Numbered from the stretch's first letter, positions 1-5,981 are shown. The stretch: 5,988 bases of DNA from an uncultured Prevotella sp. (GCA_946998295.1 CAMPYS010000070.1:1-5988), one strand, 5' to 3'. The notes: generated by a model from the sequence alone, not told the origin. Translations and numbers: made by a program.

Positions 1-105
1 TCTGCAAAAATGCGCAAATCTCTGACGCAAAGTGTCTCGAATAGAAAGCCGATGGGAACTTTCTTTCCGACGATTGGCGGATTTTTATTCCGACGTTTGG
101 CGTGA
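1..105 (+). other. Open reading frame tail at window edge, possible transposase-helper remnant
   Basis: Frame 1 is open from the window edge to a TGA at 103-105, about 34 codons, beginning SAKMRKSLTQ. It runs through the repeats at 65-102, so its last third is unlikely to be conserved protein. The S-x-M-R stretch near its start is loosely like the C-terminal end of IstB-type IS21 helper ATPases, which would agree with terminal repeats just downstream, but the match is too short to rely on. It could equally be a chance open frame. Confidence 0.2.
65..102. repeat. Pair of 15-bp direct repeats, candidate IS21-family terminal repeats
   Basis: TTCCGACGATTGGCG (65-79) and TTCCGACGTTTGGCG (88-102) match at 14 of 15 bases and are 23 bp apart start to start. 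They are more GC-rich than the surrounding AT-rich DNA. IS21-family elements are known to carry several short repeats inside each end that bind the IstA transposase, and this pair has that appearance. No transposase gene is in the window, so the element, if real, lies to the left. Its end could be near 130 (…GAAGCA), which is a guess. Confidence 0.6.
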
Positions 106-130
106 TATTGTTCTAATATTCTGTGAAGCA

Positions 131-396
131 GGTTGAAGCTGATTTATTGTTTTTTTGTTGCTGAGTATATTAGTGGTCTAAAACTGTTGATGATACTCAT
201 GCAAGTTAATTAGCAAAGGCAAAAATATAAGTAAAGCAAGATTCAGTATGCAGATTTGATAACATGATGTGTAATATAGATTATTTCATACTTGGAATCT
301 TAATTTTTAGGACATTTGCAATAAGGATAATCTGTTTTGAATTGTTGGTAGAAACTATGATGAGTAAGATAACAAAATAATAGAAGAATTAGCCGC
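131..396. other. Gene-free AT-rich leader of the regulator gene
   Basis: No frame on either strand has a convincing start, ribosome binding site and coding character. A T-run at about 149-155 lacks a stable stem in front of it, so it is not called a terminator. The regulator's promoter must lie here, but I find no hexamer pair that stands out. A weak TTGTTG (342-347) is 17 bp from TAAGAT (365-370). An AGGACATTTG stretch at 309-318 resembles one half of the 18-bp palindrome at 1199-1216 and might point to autoregulation, but a half-site this short is weak evidence. Confidence 0.4.
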
Positions 397-407
397 AGGT
401 GATAAGT

Positions 408-1106
408 ATGATTCTGGAAAAGCTATGGGAGAAATATAGATCAGACGGAGATTTTAATTTGCACGCATTGCCAGAGTCTCTAATAAAAAAAGGCGTGTTA
501 GTAGAGTATGAAAAGAACAGTATTCTTGTATCTAGGGGAGATAGACCATATTACATATATTTCATACAAGATGGCGTAGTTGCTGGAATACGTGAGTATA
601 TGAATGGAAGTACATACAGTTATTTTCAGTTAAACAGTACTAATGGGAGTGTTGGGCTATTGGAGATTCTTGCAGGGAAAGATAGTTATATTGCAACGCT
701 TAGTACAGTAACTAAAGTGAAGGCGCTACGTATAGATGCAGCGTTGGTATATCAGACAATCATGGAAGACAAAGAATTACTTAAGAAATGTATTAATCTT
801 CTGTCGGACGATTTATATAAACGTTCGGGAAATGATGGGATTATGTACTACATGTCTGGATTAGATCGAGTGAGATTTTTTTTGATTACATATTATGAAA
901 GTCATCAGAATATGAAGAATGCAAGTGGTGAGTTACTTATAGAAGCCGAATATAAGGATATTGCAAATGGAATCGGAATGAGTATCAGGACAGTCGGGCG
1001 CAATTTGCAGAAATTGAAAGAGACTGGTGAACTAAAAAATGTACAGAAAAAAATCATTATTGGCAAACATCAATATAAAGAACTACAAACAAATATTTAT
1101 TCATAA
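408..1106 (+). CDS. Crp/Fnr-family transcriptional regulator (YeiL-like setting)
   Basis: This is a 232-residue DNA-binding regulator with the two-part Crp/Fnr layout: an N-terminal beta-barrel sensor domain (about residues 25-110), a dimerisation helix (about 112-140) and a C-terminal winged helix (about 150-225). The helix-turn-helix is at 182-208, with recognition helix SIRTVGRNL. R198 aligns with the DNA-contacting R185 of E. coli CRP, while the position of CRP E181 is Arg, so a site other than TGTGA is expected. The cassette GLLEILAGKDSYIAT (83-97) lacks the Arg that holds cyclic-nucleotide phosphate in CRP. C128 is the only cysteine, so an FNR-type iron-sulfur cluster is ruled out and the effector is unknown. 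ATG 408 was chosen because AGGTG (397-401) lies 6 bp upstream; an in-frame GTG at 399 overlaps that site. It has its own terminator and probably controls the transporter operon downstream. Confidence 0.9.
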   Translation: MILEKLWEKYRSDGDFNLHALPESLIKKGVLVEYEKNSILVSRGDRPYYIYFIQDGVVAGIREYMNGSTYSYFQLNSTNGSVGLLEILAGKDSYIATLSTVTKVKALRIDAALVYQTIMEDKELLKKCINLLSDDLYKRSGNDGIMYYMSGLDRVRFFLITYYESHQNMKNASGELLIEAEYKDIANGIGMSIRTVGRNLQKLKETGELKNVQKKIIIGKHQYKELQTNIYS

Positions 1107-1130
1107 TCACTAAAACAATTTATTCATAAT
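1095..1130. repeat. Exact 13-bp direct repeat straddling the regulator stop codon
   Basis: ATTTATTCATAAT occurs at 1095-1107 and again at 1118-1130, 23 bp apart start to start. The first copy contains the regulator's TAA stop (1104-1106). The second lies between the stop and the terminator. It may be a small duplication or a two-turn spaced binding site; nothing decides between these. Confidence 0.75.
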
Positions 1131-1137
1131 TGCTATG

Positions 1138-1174
1138 ACAGCAGGGATTTTGTAATGAAATTCCTGCTGTTTTT
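1138..1174 (+). terminator. Rho-independent terminator of the regulator gene
   Basis: ACAGCAGGGATTT (1138-1150) pairs with AAATTCCTGCTGT (1158-1170) over 13 bp with one G-U, leaving a 7-base loop, and is followed by a run of five T (1170-1174). There is no T-run on the other side, so it works for the + strand only. It separates the regulator transcript from the operon that follows. Confidence 0.9.
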
Positions 1175-1198
1175 GTATAAATTGTTATTAATTTTATG

Positions 1199-1216
1199 AA
1201 AGGACATATGACCTTT
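1199..1216. promoter_or_regulatory. 18-bp near-palindrome, candidate operator for the Crp/Fnr-type regulator
   Basis: AAAGGACATATGACCTTT is symmetric at every position except one mirrored pair (A1204/A1211), with its centre between 1207 and 1208. Crp/Fnr proteins bind as dimers to palindromes of about this size. The centre is 41.5 bp before the start expected from the promoter at 1214-1242, the class II activator position. It sits directly after the regulator's terminator. The symmetry is seen in the sequence; that this regulator binds it is inference. Confidence 0.6.
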
Positions 1217-1242
1217 AGAAGGAAATAGAAAGTATATACAAT
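1214..1242 (+). promoter_or_regulatory. Sigma-A-type promoter of the transporter/hydrolase operon
   Basis: TTTAGA (1214-1219, 4 of 6 to TTGACA) and TACAAT (1237-1242, 5 of 6 to TATAAT) are separated by exactly 17 bp. The start would be near 1249, giving a leader of about 18 bases before the ribosome binding site at 1267-1274. The -35 box is weak and overlaps the right end of the palindrome, as expected for an activator-dependent promoter. Confidence 0.55.
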
Positions 1243-1266
1243 AAATGAAAAATAAGCGACATGAAC

Positions 1267-1274
1267 AAGGAGGT
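1267..1274 (+). promoter_or_regulatory. Strong ribosome binding site now serving a broken gene
   Basis: AAGGAGGT is a full anti-Shine-Dalgarno match. The ATG at 1279-1281 is followed at once by TGA, and the GTG at 1281-1283 reads MSNAG then TAA (1296-1298). The original start was probably this GTG or a former ATG there, since the MSNAG reading leads toward the kinase fragment after a frame change. Ribosomes loading here would stop almost at once. Confidence 0.7.
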
Positions 1275-1278
1275 TAAA

Positions 1279-1484
1279 ATGTGAGCAATGCAGGATAAAA
1301 GGACTTGTTTTTGGTTCTATAAATATTGATTATGCGTATCAGATGGATCATTATGTAAGGCCTGTAGATATACTCACTGGGGTTCTTGTTGTATCATTGC
1401 GATAGCGAAGGTGCGAATCCTGCAATTGTGCTGGGTTTTAGTGTGGTTGCATCAATGTGTGTCAAAGCTGTAAAGAAGCACTGA
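1279..1484 (+). pseudogene. Ribokinase-like PfkB sugar kinase, decayed N-terminal remnant
   Basis: From 1301 the frame reads GLVFGSINIDYAYQMDHYV followed by RP, which is the typical N-terminus of ribokinase (VFGSxNxD, then a sugar-contacting xxDHxxRPGETL stretch). Here the GET that should follow RP has become VDI, and the frame ends at TAG 1403-1405. The frame has no start codon in phase with the ribosome binding site, so there is at least one frameshift near 1296-1305. The GGKGxNQ motif and the GAGD catalytic loop of a roughly 300-residue kinase are missing. A second open stretch (1404-1484, with GFSVVASMCVKAV) might be the tail of the same kinase after an internal deletion, but that part is doubtful. 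Intact, it would have phosphorylated ribose released by the hydrolase at the end of the operon. Confidence 0.6.
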
Positions 1485-1698
1485 CAATGTAGTTTTATGT
1501 GCTAAGCATTTTCACCACATCAGTGGGATGTAGTCTTACAAGGTATTTTTTCTCGGAAATCATGAAGAATGAAGAATAGATTGTGTAAGCGTTGAAAATT
1601 TGAATCATGGGAATTTTCCATAAATGTATTCAGGCGGTAAACATAAGAGTCCATTTAGGAATATAACGAACTATATAAACGGGCAGAAAGGAAAAGAA
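1485..1698. other. Gene-free stretch between kinase remnant and transporter genes
   Basis: No convincing coding sequence is seen. It holds a tandem 7-bp repeat GAAGAAT (1564-1577), a short CCAC/GTGG hairpin near 1514-1525, and the inverted repeat GAAAATT…AATTTTC at 1594-1618 (arms of 7 bp, 11 bp between). The frame from ATG 1624 runs into the S component but has no ribosome binding site. I see no riboswitch core such as the purine type. It is most likely scar tissue left by decay of the kinase gene, transcribed as part of the operon leader. Confidence 0.5.
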
Positions 1699-2310
1699 GT
1701 GAAAAGAGGATTAAAATATGATTTTTCATTGATAGCACTTGTATTGATACCCGTGGGTGTATCCATTAACGTAGTAGGCTATCAGATGTCTCAAATATTG
1801 AAACTTCCGATTTTTATTGACCAAATTGGAACCATTCTGGTATCCATGCTCATGGGTCCATGGGTTGGAATGGTAACAGGATTGCTTGGAAATGCAGTAA
1901 ACGGAATGATTTATCCTACAGCTTTTGGCTATGCAATAGTATCAATGCTGATTGGACTTGTATCTGGATTCCTTTCCAGATGGAAATTCTACAGTAATAT
2001 TCTTGGTATTGTCTTCGGTTGTGTTCTTCTAAATGTAGTGTCATCTGTATCTGCTGCTGTAGTTACGGTGTTTATGTTTGGTGGAGTTACTGGAGCTGGA
2101 ACAGATCTTCTTACAGCTGCGTTCGTTGCATCGGGGCAAGCTCTTTGGAATTCTGTATTAACAACAAATGTAATTTCAGGAACAATTAATACAATTGTAA
2201 ACTTTGCGGTTGCATGGATCGTTGTGCGAAGAATTCCAGACCGCTTTTTAGTCAAATTAAACTATGGACTTCAATATATTAAAAAGAAAGGGGCAAAAAT
2301 CAATGGATAG
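1699..2310 (+). CDS. ECF transporter S component (substrate-binding membrane protein)
   Basis: A 203-residue, strongly hydrophobic protein with about six membrane segments (roughly residues 9-29, 36-62, 76-94, 98-127, 137-158, 160-177) and a basic C-terminal tail, the size and layout of ECF S components. The segment IDQIGTILVSMLMGPWVG (40-57) followed by TGLLGNAVNGM is typical of a family of S components with conserved Asp-x-Ile-Gly-Thr and Gly-Pro-Trp-Val-Gly. S components bind the substrate and dock on EcfT. The substrate is not known; the hydrolase in the operon suggests a nucleoside or its base. GTG 1699 was chosen because AGAAAGGA (1685-1692) lies 6 bp upstream and the protein then begins with the usual short basic MKRG. 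ATG 1624 would add 25 polar residues and has no ribosome binding site. Its end overlaps the next gene by 8 bp. Confidence 0.85.
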   Translation: MKRGLKYDFSLIALVLIPVGVSINVVGYQMSQILKLPIFIDQIGTILVSMLMGPWVGMVTGLLGNAVNGMIYPTAFGYAIVSMLIGLVSGFLSRWKFYSNILGIVFGCVLLNVVSSVSAAVVTVFMFGGVTGAGTDLLTAAFVASGQALWNSVLTTNVISGTINTIVNFAVAWIVVRRIPDRFLVKLNYGLQYIKKKGAKING

Positions 2311-3040
2311 CAGAATTGGTAAATTATACCCAACCACAAAATTTATGATTACACTTCTGGTCGTGATTATTAGTATTTTTACGCCAGGATATGCATTACA
2401 GTACGCATTGCTCCCTGTATTTTTGATTATTAGTCTTATGGCGGGAACAACGAAACAGTTCTTAAGTGCATTTTTTAAATCTATTTTTATTATTATTTTG
2501 TTCATATTTGTTATGCAAGTATTTATTGTTGCTAACGATGATCAGACGCCAATCTGGGGATTTATTCACTTTTCGCAGATAGGACTTGCAACAAGTTTGT
2601 CTATGACATCGAAAATTGCAGCAATAGCTTCCGCGATAATGATATTTTTTGAAACAACAAAAGTAAAAGATATCACTTATTCTCTGGAACATGCAGGTAC
2701 GCCAAGAAAAGTAACATTTCTTATCTCTTCAACAATCCAATTGATTCCGCAGATGTCAATCATCTCAAAAACAATCACAGATGCGCAGAAATCAAGAGGA
2801 ATTGAAACAGAAGGTGGATTGATAACAAGGATGAAGGCATTTATCCCAATGCTTGGTCCGTTGGTACTTTCGTCAATTCAGCAGACAGAAGAACGTGTAC
2901 TTGCTCTAGAATCGCGAGCATTTTCAGCAAAAGGCAAGAAAACTTCCGTTTACGTTCTTAATAAAACAGCATTAGACATTGTGCTGGAAGTATTAAGTGT
3001 GATTTTGTTTATCGGATATGTCGTATGGAGGTTGATGTAA
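2303..3040 (+). CDS. ecfT: ECF transporter transmembrane component EcfT
   Basis: A 245-residue membrane protein that links the S component to the two ATPases. Hydrophobic segments lie at about residues 14-30, 33-48, 58-77, 95-115 and 224-243. Between them are the two cytoplasmic coupling helices that define EcfT: the first carries AQKSRGIETEG (161-171, SRG at 164-166) and the second ALESRAFSAKG (201-211). These Arg motifs fit grooves in the ATPase dimer. ATG 2303 was chosen over the ATG at 2264 because the longer form would overlap the S gene by 47 bp and add only a polar leader; AAAGGGG (2287-2293) stands 9 bp before 2303. The gene overlaps the S component by 8 bp and the next gene by one base (TAATG), so translation is probably coupled. 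Both ATPases are encoded next door, making this a dedicated (group I) transporter and not a shared module. Confidence 0.93.
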   Translation: MDSRIGKLYPTTKFMITLLVVIISIFTPGYALQYALLPVFLIISLMAGTTKQFLSAFFKSIFIIILFIFVMQVFIVANDDQTPIWGFIHFSQIGLATSLSMTSKIAAIASAIMIFFETTKVKDITYSLEHAGTPRKVTFLISSTIQLIPQMSIISKTITDAQKSRGIETEGGLITRMKAFIPMLGPLVLSSIQQTEERVLALESRAFSAKGKKTSVYVLNKTALDIVLEVLSVILFIGYVVWRLM

Positions 3041-3879
3041 TGGCAGAGATTGTTTTAAAAAATGTAAGTTACCGATATCCTTTGGAAGAAAAGCAAGTGG
3101 TTCGTAATTTTACGTACTGTTTCGAGCAGGGTAAAGTGTACGGGCTCATAGGAGAAAATGAATCCGGAAAAACAACGTTATGTAACATTATACGCGGTTT
3201 TATTCCTGAATTATATAAAGGAAAATTAGAAGGAGAAATTTTAATCAATGGTCGTAAAATTGATACTTATGGCTCGGGCGAACTCGCTTCTATCGTAGGT
3301 TATTCTTTTCAGAATCCATTTGTGCAGATTTCAGGTGTAAAAGATAATGTATATGAAGAAATTGCATATGGTATGGAGAATATCGGAATCCCAAGAGACC
3401 AGATGATAAAGAGAGTAAATGAACTGGTAAAAATGTTCCATCTGGAAGAATTGGTGGATAAAAATCCATATGAATTATCAGGTGGACAGAAGCAAAGAGT
3501 TGCTCTGGCGTCCATGATTGCATTAGATCCAGAAGTTGTTATCATGGATGAACCAACTTCACAGCTAGATCCGAAGAGTACGGAAGATATATTTGAAATC
3601 GTAAATATTTTAAAGAAACAAGGCAAAACTATTATTTTGATCGAGCATAAGATTGATCTTATAGCAGAATACTGTGATTCTATCCTTTTGATGCATAACG
3701 GAGAGCTTGTGATGCATGGAGAGTCGAAAGATGTTTTGACAGATCCAAAAGTATTAGAGTATGGCGGTCAGCTCCCTCAGATTGTGCTTTATTTTCTGAA
3801 AAAGGGAAGTATAAAAGGGAATGAAATTCCACTTACGGTCAAAAAAGCAGTTGAGAAGATTATGAAGGAGGTACAGTGA
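3040..3879 (+). CDS. ECF transporter ATPase, first EcfA subunit (canonical signature)
   Basis: A 279-residue ABC ATPase that powers uptake as a heterodimer with the next gene's product. Visible motifs are Walker A GENESGKTT (38-46), Q-loop FQNP (Q91), signature LSGGQKQR (146-153), Walker B VVIMDE (166-171, catalytic E171), D-loop SQLD and switch H203. A C-terminal extension of about 60 residues is normal for EcfA. Walker A is slightly unusual: a Glu stands where EcfA proteins normally have Gly (GxNGSGKST type), although the invariant Gly, Lys and Thr are kept. Start ATG 3040 overlaps the EcfT stop in TAATG and has GGAGGT (3027-3032) 7 bp upstream; ATG 3025 would sit on that site. Its intact signature completes the ATP site built on the Walker A of the partner. 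Confidence 0.93.
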   Translation: MAEIVLKNVSYRYPLEEKQVVRNFTYCFEQGKVYGLIGENESGKTTLCNIIRGFIPELYKGKLEGEILINGRKIDTYGSGELASIVGYSFQNPFVQISGVKDNVYEEIAYGMENIGIPRDQMIKRVNELVKMFHLEELVDKNPYELSGGQKQRVALASMIALDPEVVIMDEPTSQLDPKSTEDIFEIVNILKKQGKTIILIEHKIDLIAEYCDSILLMHNGELVMHGESKDVLTDPKVLEYGGQLPQIVLYFLKKGSIKGNEIPLTVKKAVEKIMKEVQ

Positions 3880-3881
3880 CA

Positions 3882-4676
3882 ATGGCATATTTAGAACTTA
3901 AAAATGTATCATTCCAATATTCAAATGGGTATACGGCAGTTGAAAACGTCAGTATGAAATTTGAAAAGGGAGAAAAAGTCGCAATTATTGGACAGAATGG
4001 CGCTGGAAAGACAACAACAGTAAAATTAATGAATGGATTATTGCGCCCAACAAAAGGCGAAGTTCTGGTAAATGGTACAAGTACAGCGAATCGTACAGCA
4101 GCGCAAATTGCTAAAAATGTGGGTTATGTGTTTCAAAATCCAGATGATCAGATTTTCCAGGACAGTATCTACAAAGAAATTGCTTTTGGATTATCAAAAA
4201 GAGGAATAGCAAAGGAAGATATTGATAAAAGAGTAAAAGAGGCTGCAAAGCTTTGTGGAGTGGAGAATGTATTGGAAGAACATCCGTACAATCTATCGTA
4301 TTCAAAGCGAAAATTTATTACTATTGCTGCAATTGTAGCCATGGATACTGATGTGGTGATTTTGGATGAGCCAACAGCGGGGCAGGACAGGGGTTCTACA
4401 GAAAGACTTGGCGAAATCATAAATTGGCTTATCTCAAAGAATAAAATTGTTATAACAATCACACATGATATGGAATTCGTAGTGAAGGAATTCGATAGAG
4501 TTATTGTAATGGCAAACAAACAGAAAAGAAGGGATGTAAGTCCAAAAGAGATTTTCTGGGATGAGGAATTGTTAAAATCCAGTAATCTAAAACAGCCATA
4601 TATCTGCCAGTTTGCTAATCTTCTTGGATACAAGGGTGTATTAACAATAGACGATATGATTGGGGTGACAAAATAA
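3882..4676 (+). CDS. ECF transporter ATPase, second EcfA subunit (degenerate signature)
   Basis: A 264-residue ABC ATPase, partner of the preceding one. Walker A GQNGAGKTT (37-45), Q-loop FQNPDDQ (Q85), Walker B VVILDE (158-163, catalytic E163) and switch H195 are all good. The ABC signature is not: where LSGGQ is expected it has LSYSKRKF (138-145), and the D-loop is AGQD instead of SxLD. The reading frame is intact and the motif keeps its place, so this is a specialised or asymmetric subunit, not a pseudogene. I have an impression that similar second ATPases with altered signatures exist in related ECF loci, but I cannot verify this. Start ATG 3882 is preferred: AAGGAGGT (3865-3872) is 9 bp upstream, against only 3 bp for the in-frame GTG at 3876. 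It overlaps the hydrolase gene by one base. Confidence 0.9.
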   Translation: MAYLELKNVSFQYSNGYTAVENVSMKFEKGEKVAIIGQNGAGKTTTVKLMNGLLRPTKGEVLVNGTSTANRTAAQIAKNVGYVFQNPDDQIFQDSIYKEIAFGLSKRGIAKEDIDKRVKEAAKLCGVENVLEEHPYNLSYSKRKFITIAAIVAMDTDVVILDEPTAGQDRGSTERLGEIINWLISKNKIVITITHDMEFVVKEFDRVIVMANKQKRRDVSPKEIFWDEELLKSSNLKQPYICQFANLLGYKGVLTIDDMIGVTK

Positions 4677-5608
4677 TGAGACAAATATGGATTGATTGTG
4701 ATCCTGGGCATGATGATGCCATGGCAATTCTTACGGCTATCGCGAATCCTGAAAAATTAAAGATTTTGGGCATTTCTACAGTTGGAGGAAACCAGACAAT
4801 AGAAAAAGTTACAACAAATGCAAAAAATATTCTGGAATTTGTGCATTCGGATATTCCTCTCGCAAAAGGACAGGATAAACCCTTGGTAAAGCCATTAAAT
4901 ACAGCGCCAGAGGCACATGGTGATAGTGGGATGGACGGATCGTATTTTAATGGAACTGATTATCCTGTTGTATCAGAAAATGCGGTAGAATATATGTACC
5001 ATAAAATCATGGAGTCCAAAGAGAAAACCACGCTTGTTGCGCTTGCGCCATTGACAAATCTTGCGCTTCTTTTGAAAGTGTATCCTGATGTTAAAGAAAA
5101 AATAGAGTGCATCAGCATGATGGGTGGTGGTATTAGCCACGGAAACTGCACGGAGTTGGCAGAATTTAATATATACGTGGATCCAGAAGCTGCTCATATA
5201 GTATTTCATTCGGGAATATCGGTTATTATGGCGGGTCTTGACGTCACAGAGAATGCTGCAATCACTCTGAATGAGATTAAAACGTTAAAAGATAAAGGGA
5301 AAGTCAGTCATCTAGCTTATGAACTCTTGAGTTTTTATAACGAAAGTGGTAAGCAGTTTGGATTTGTAGACAGTCCTATTCATGATCTTTGTGCTGTGGA
5401 ATATCTGATTAAACCAGAGATTTTTTCAGGGAAAAATTATTATGTAGATATTGTTACTGATAATGGGGTTTCAAGAGGACAGACATTTGCTGATTTGAGG
5501 AAAGTTCCGAAACACAAAGCTAATGTGTTTGTGCTCAAACAGGTAGACAGGAAAGAATTTGTAGATACTCTAGTTGAAGGATTGGAAAAGTTAGATAAAG
5601 AAGTGTAA
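4676..5608 (+). CDS. Nucleoside hydrolase (ribonucleoside N-ribohydrolase, RihA/RihB-like)
   Basis: A 310-residue cytoplasmic enzyme of the inosine/uridine-preferring nucleoside hydrolase family, full length for the family. It hydrolyses the N-glycosidic bond of ribonucleosides to give base and ribose. The calcium and ribose site is clear: DCDPGHDDA (7-15, with D9, D13 and D14), AEFNIYVDPEA (162-172, with E163, N165 and D169) and SPIHD (233-237, with H236 and D237). HGDSGMDG (81-88) supplies the second His typical of the pyrimidine-type RihA/RihB group, and overall wording (DCDPGHDDAxAI, GNQT, AEFNI) is closest to E. coli RihB as I remember it. Substrate preference is therefore probably cytidine/uridine, but not certain. 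The ATG overlaps the ATPase stop (TAATG) with GGGGTG 8 bp upstream. It is the last operon gene; no T-rich terminator follows. Confidence 0.93.
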   Translation: MRQIWIDCDPGHDDAMAILTAIANPEKLKILGISTVGGNQTIEKVTTNAKNILEFVHSDIPLAKGQDKPLVKPLNTAPEAHGDSGMDGSYFNGTDYPVVSENAVEYMYHKIMESKEKTTLVALAPLTNLALLLKVYPDVKEKIECISMMGGGISHGNCTELAEFNIYVDPEAAHIVFHSGISVIMAGLDVTENAAITLNEIKTLKDKGKVSHLAYELLSFYNESGKQFGFVDSPIHDLCAVEYLIKPEIFSGKNYYVDIVTDNGVSRGQTFADLRKVPKHKANVFVLKQVDRKEFVDTLVEGLEKLDKEV

Positions 5609-5623
5609 AGATGATGTAATGCA

Positions 5624-5655
5624 CATTGCTAAAATATAGAAGTTATATAGCAATG
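5624..5655. repeat. Inverted repeat just after the operon, possible RNA hairpin
   Basis: CATTGCT (5624-5630) and AGCAATG (5649-5655) are perfect 7-bp arms, with further A/T pairing inside. No T-run follows on either strand, so it is not a normal intrinsic terminator. It might stabilise the 3' end of the mRNA or be incidental. Confidence 0.45.
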
Positions 5656-5981
5656 AACCAAATCAATATAGAGACTTAGTGTTTACTATCGGCATTATCT
5701 TTGCATTCTGCTTCATCACTACTTGAAGGGGACGTTATGTTGCGCTCGCAAACTAATTGTGGTGTATTTGATAAGGTGATTGATTTTGATGAATATTAAA
5801 AATTTCAAGGTAAGATGCTTCAATAGAGTATAAATGTTATTTTCTATGTGTTGATGTAATAGTTGTTACTCGGTAATAGTTCTTTCTCCAGAGTTTTAAG
5901 CGTGATTATTATTGAGTTTTTTGCGTAATGCTCATATAATTTTCCACGTAAAGCACATTTAAGTTTATGAGGTGTTGCGCT
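5656..5981. other. Stretch without a convincing gene downstream of the operon
   Basis: AT-rich and stop-rich on the + strand. A 20-codon frame at 5737-5799 has an AAGGGG-like site 5 bp upstream, but it encodes a polar peptide I do not recognise. On the - strand a 47-codon frame runs in from the window edge to TAG at 5846-5844. It contains PHKLKCALRGKLYE, faintly like the H-x-L-R box of tyrosine recombinases. Neither is secure. The stretch looks like decayed or spacer DNA. Confidence 0.4.

Noticed and set aside
141..160. Terminator at the T-run before the regulator
   Set aside because: The sequence before the T-run forms only a 3-4 bp stem.
408..1106. FNR-type oxygen sensor
   Set aside because: The protein has one cysteine (C128), while a 4Fe-4S FNR needs four.
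1624..1698. 25-residue N-terminal extension of the S component from ATG 1624
   Set aside because: There is no ribosome binding site before 1624, the extension is polar and unlike S components, and GTG 1699 has AGAAAGGA at 6 bp. Its SGGKHKS stretch vaguely resembles the GGKG motif of ribokinase, but the location and length do not fit well enough to claim.
1107..1698. Riboswitch (for example purine-type) controlling the operon
   Set aside because: I could not find a conserved riboswitch core or a terminator/anti-terminator pair; the only strong hairpin belongs to the regulator's terminator.
3309..3626. Long reverse-strand open frames inside the ATPase, S-component and hydrolase genes (also 4169-4711, 1989-2255, 4973-5209)
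   Set aside because: They lie wholly or almost wholly within well-supported + strand genes, have no protein family character, and reflect codon bias on the opposite strand.
5737..5799. 20-residue small protein
   Set aside because: There is only a modest ribosome binding site, a polar peptide of no recognisable type, and no support from neighbours; short frames like this arise by chance.
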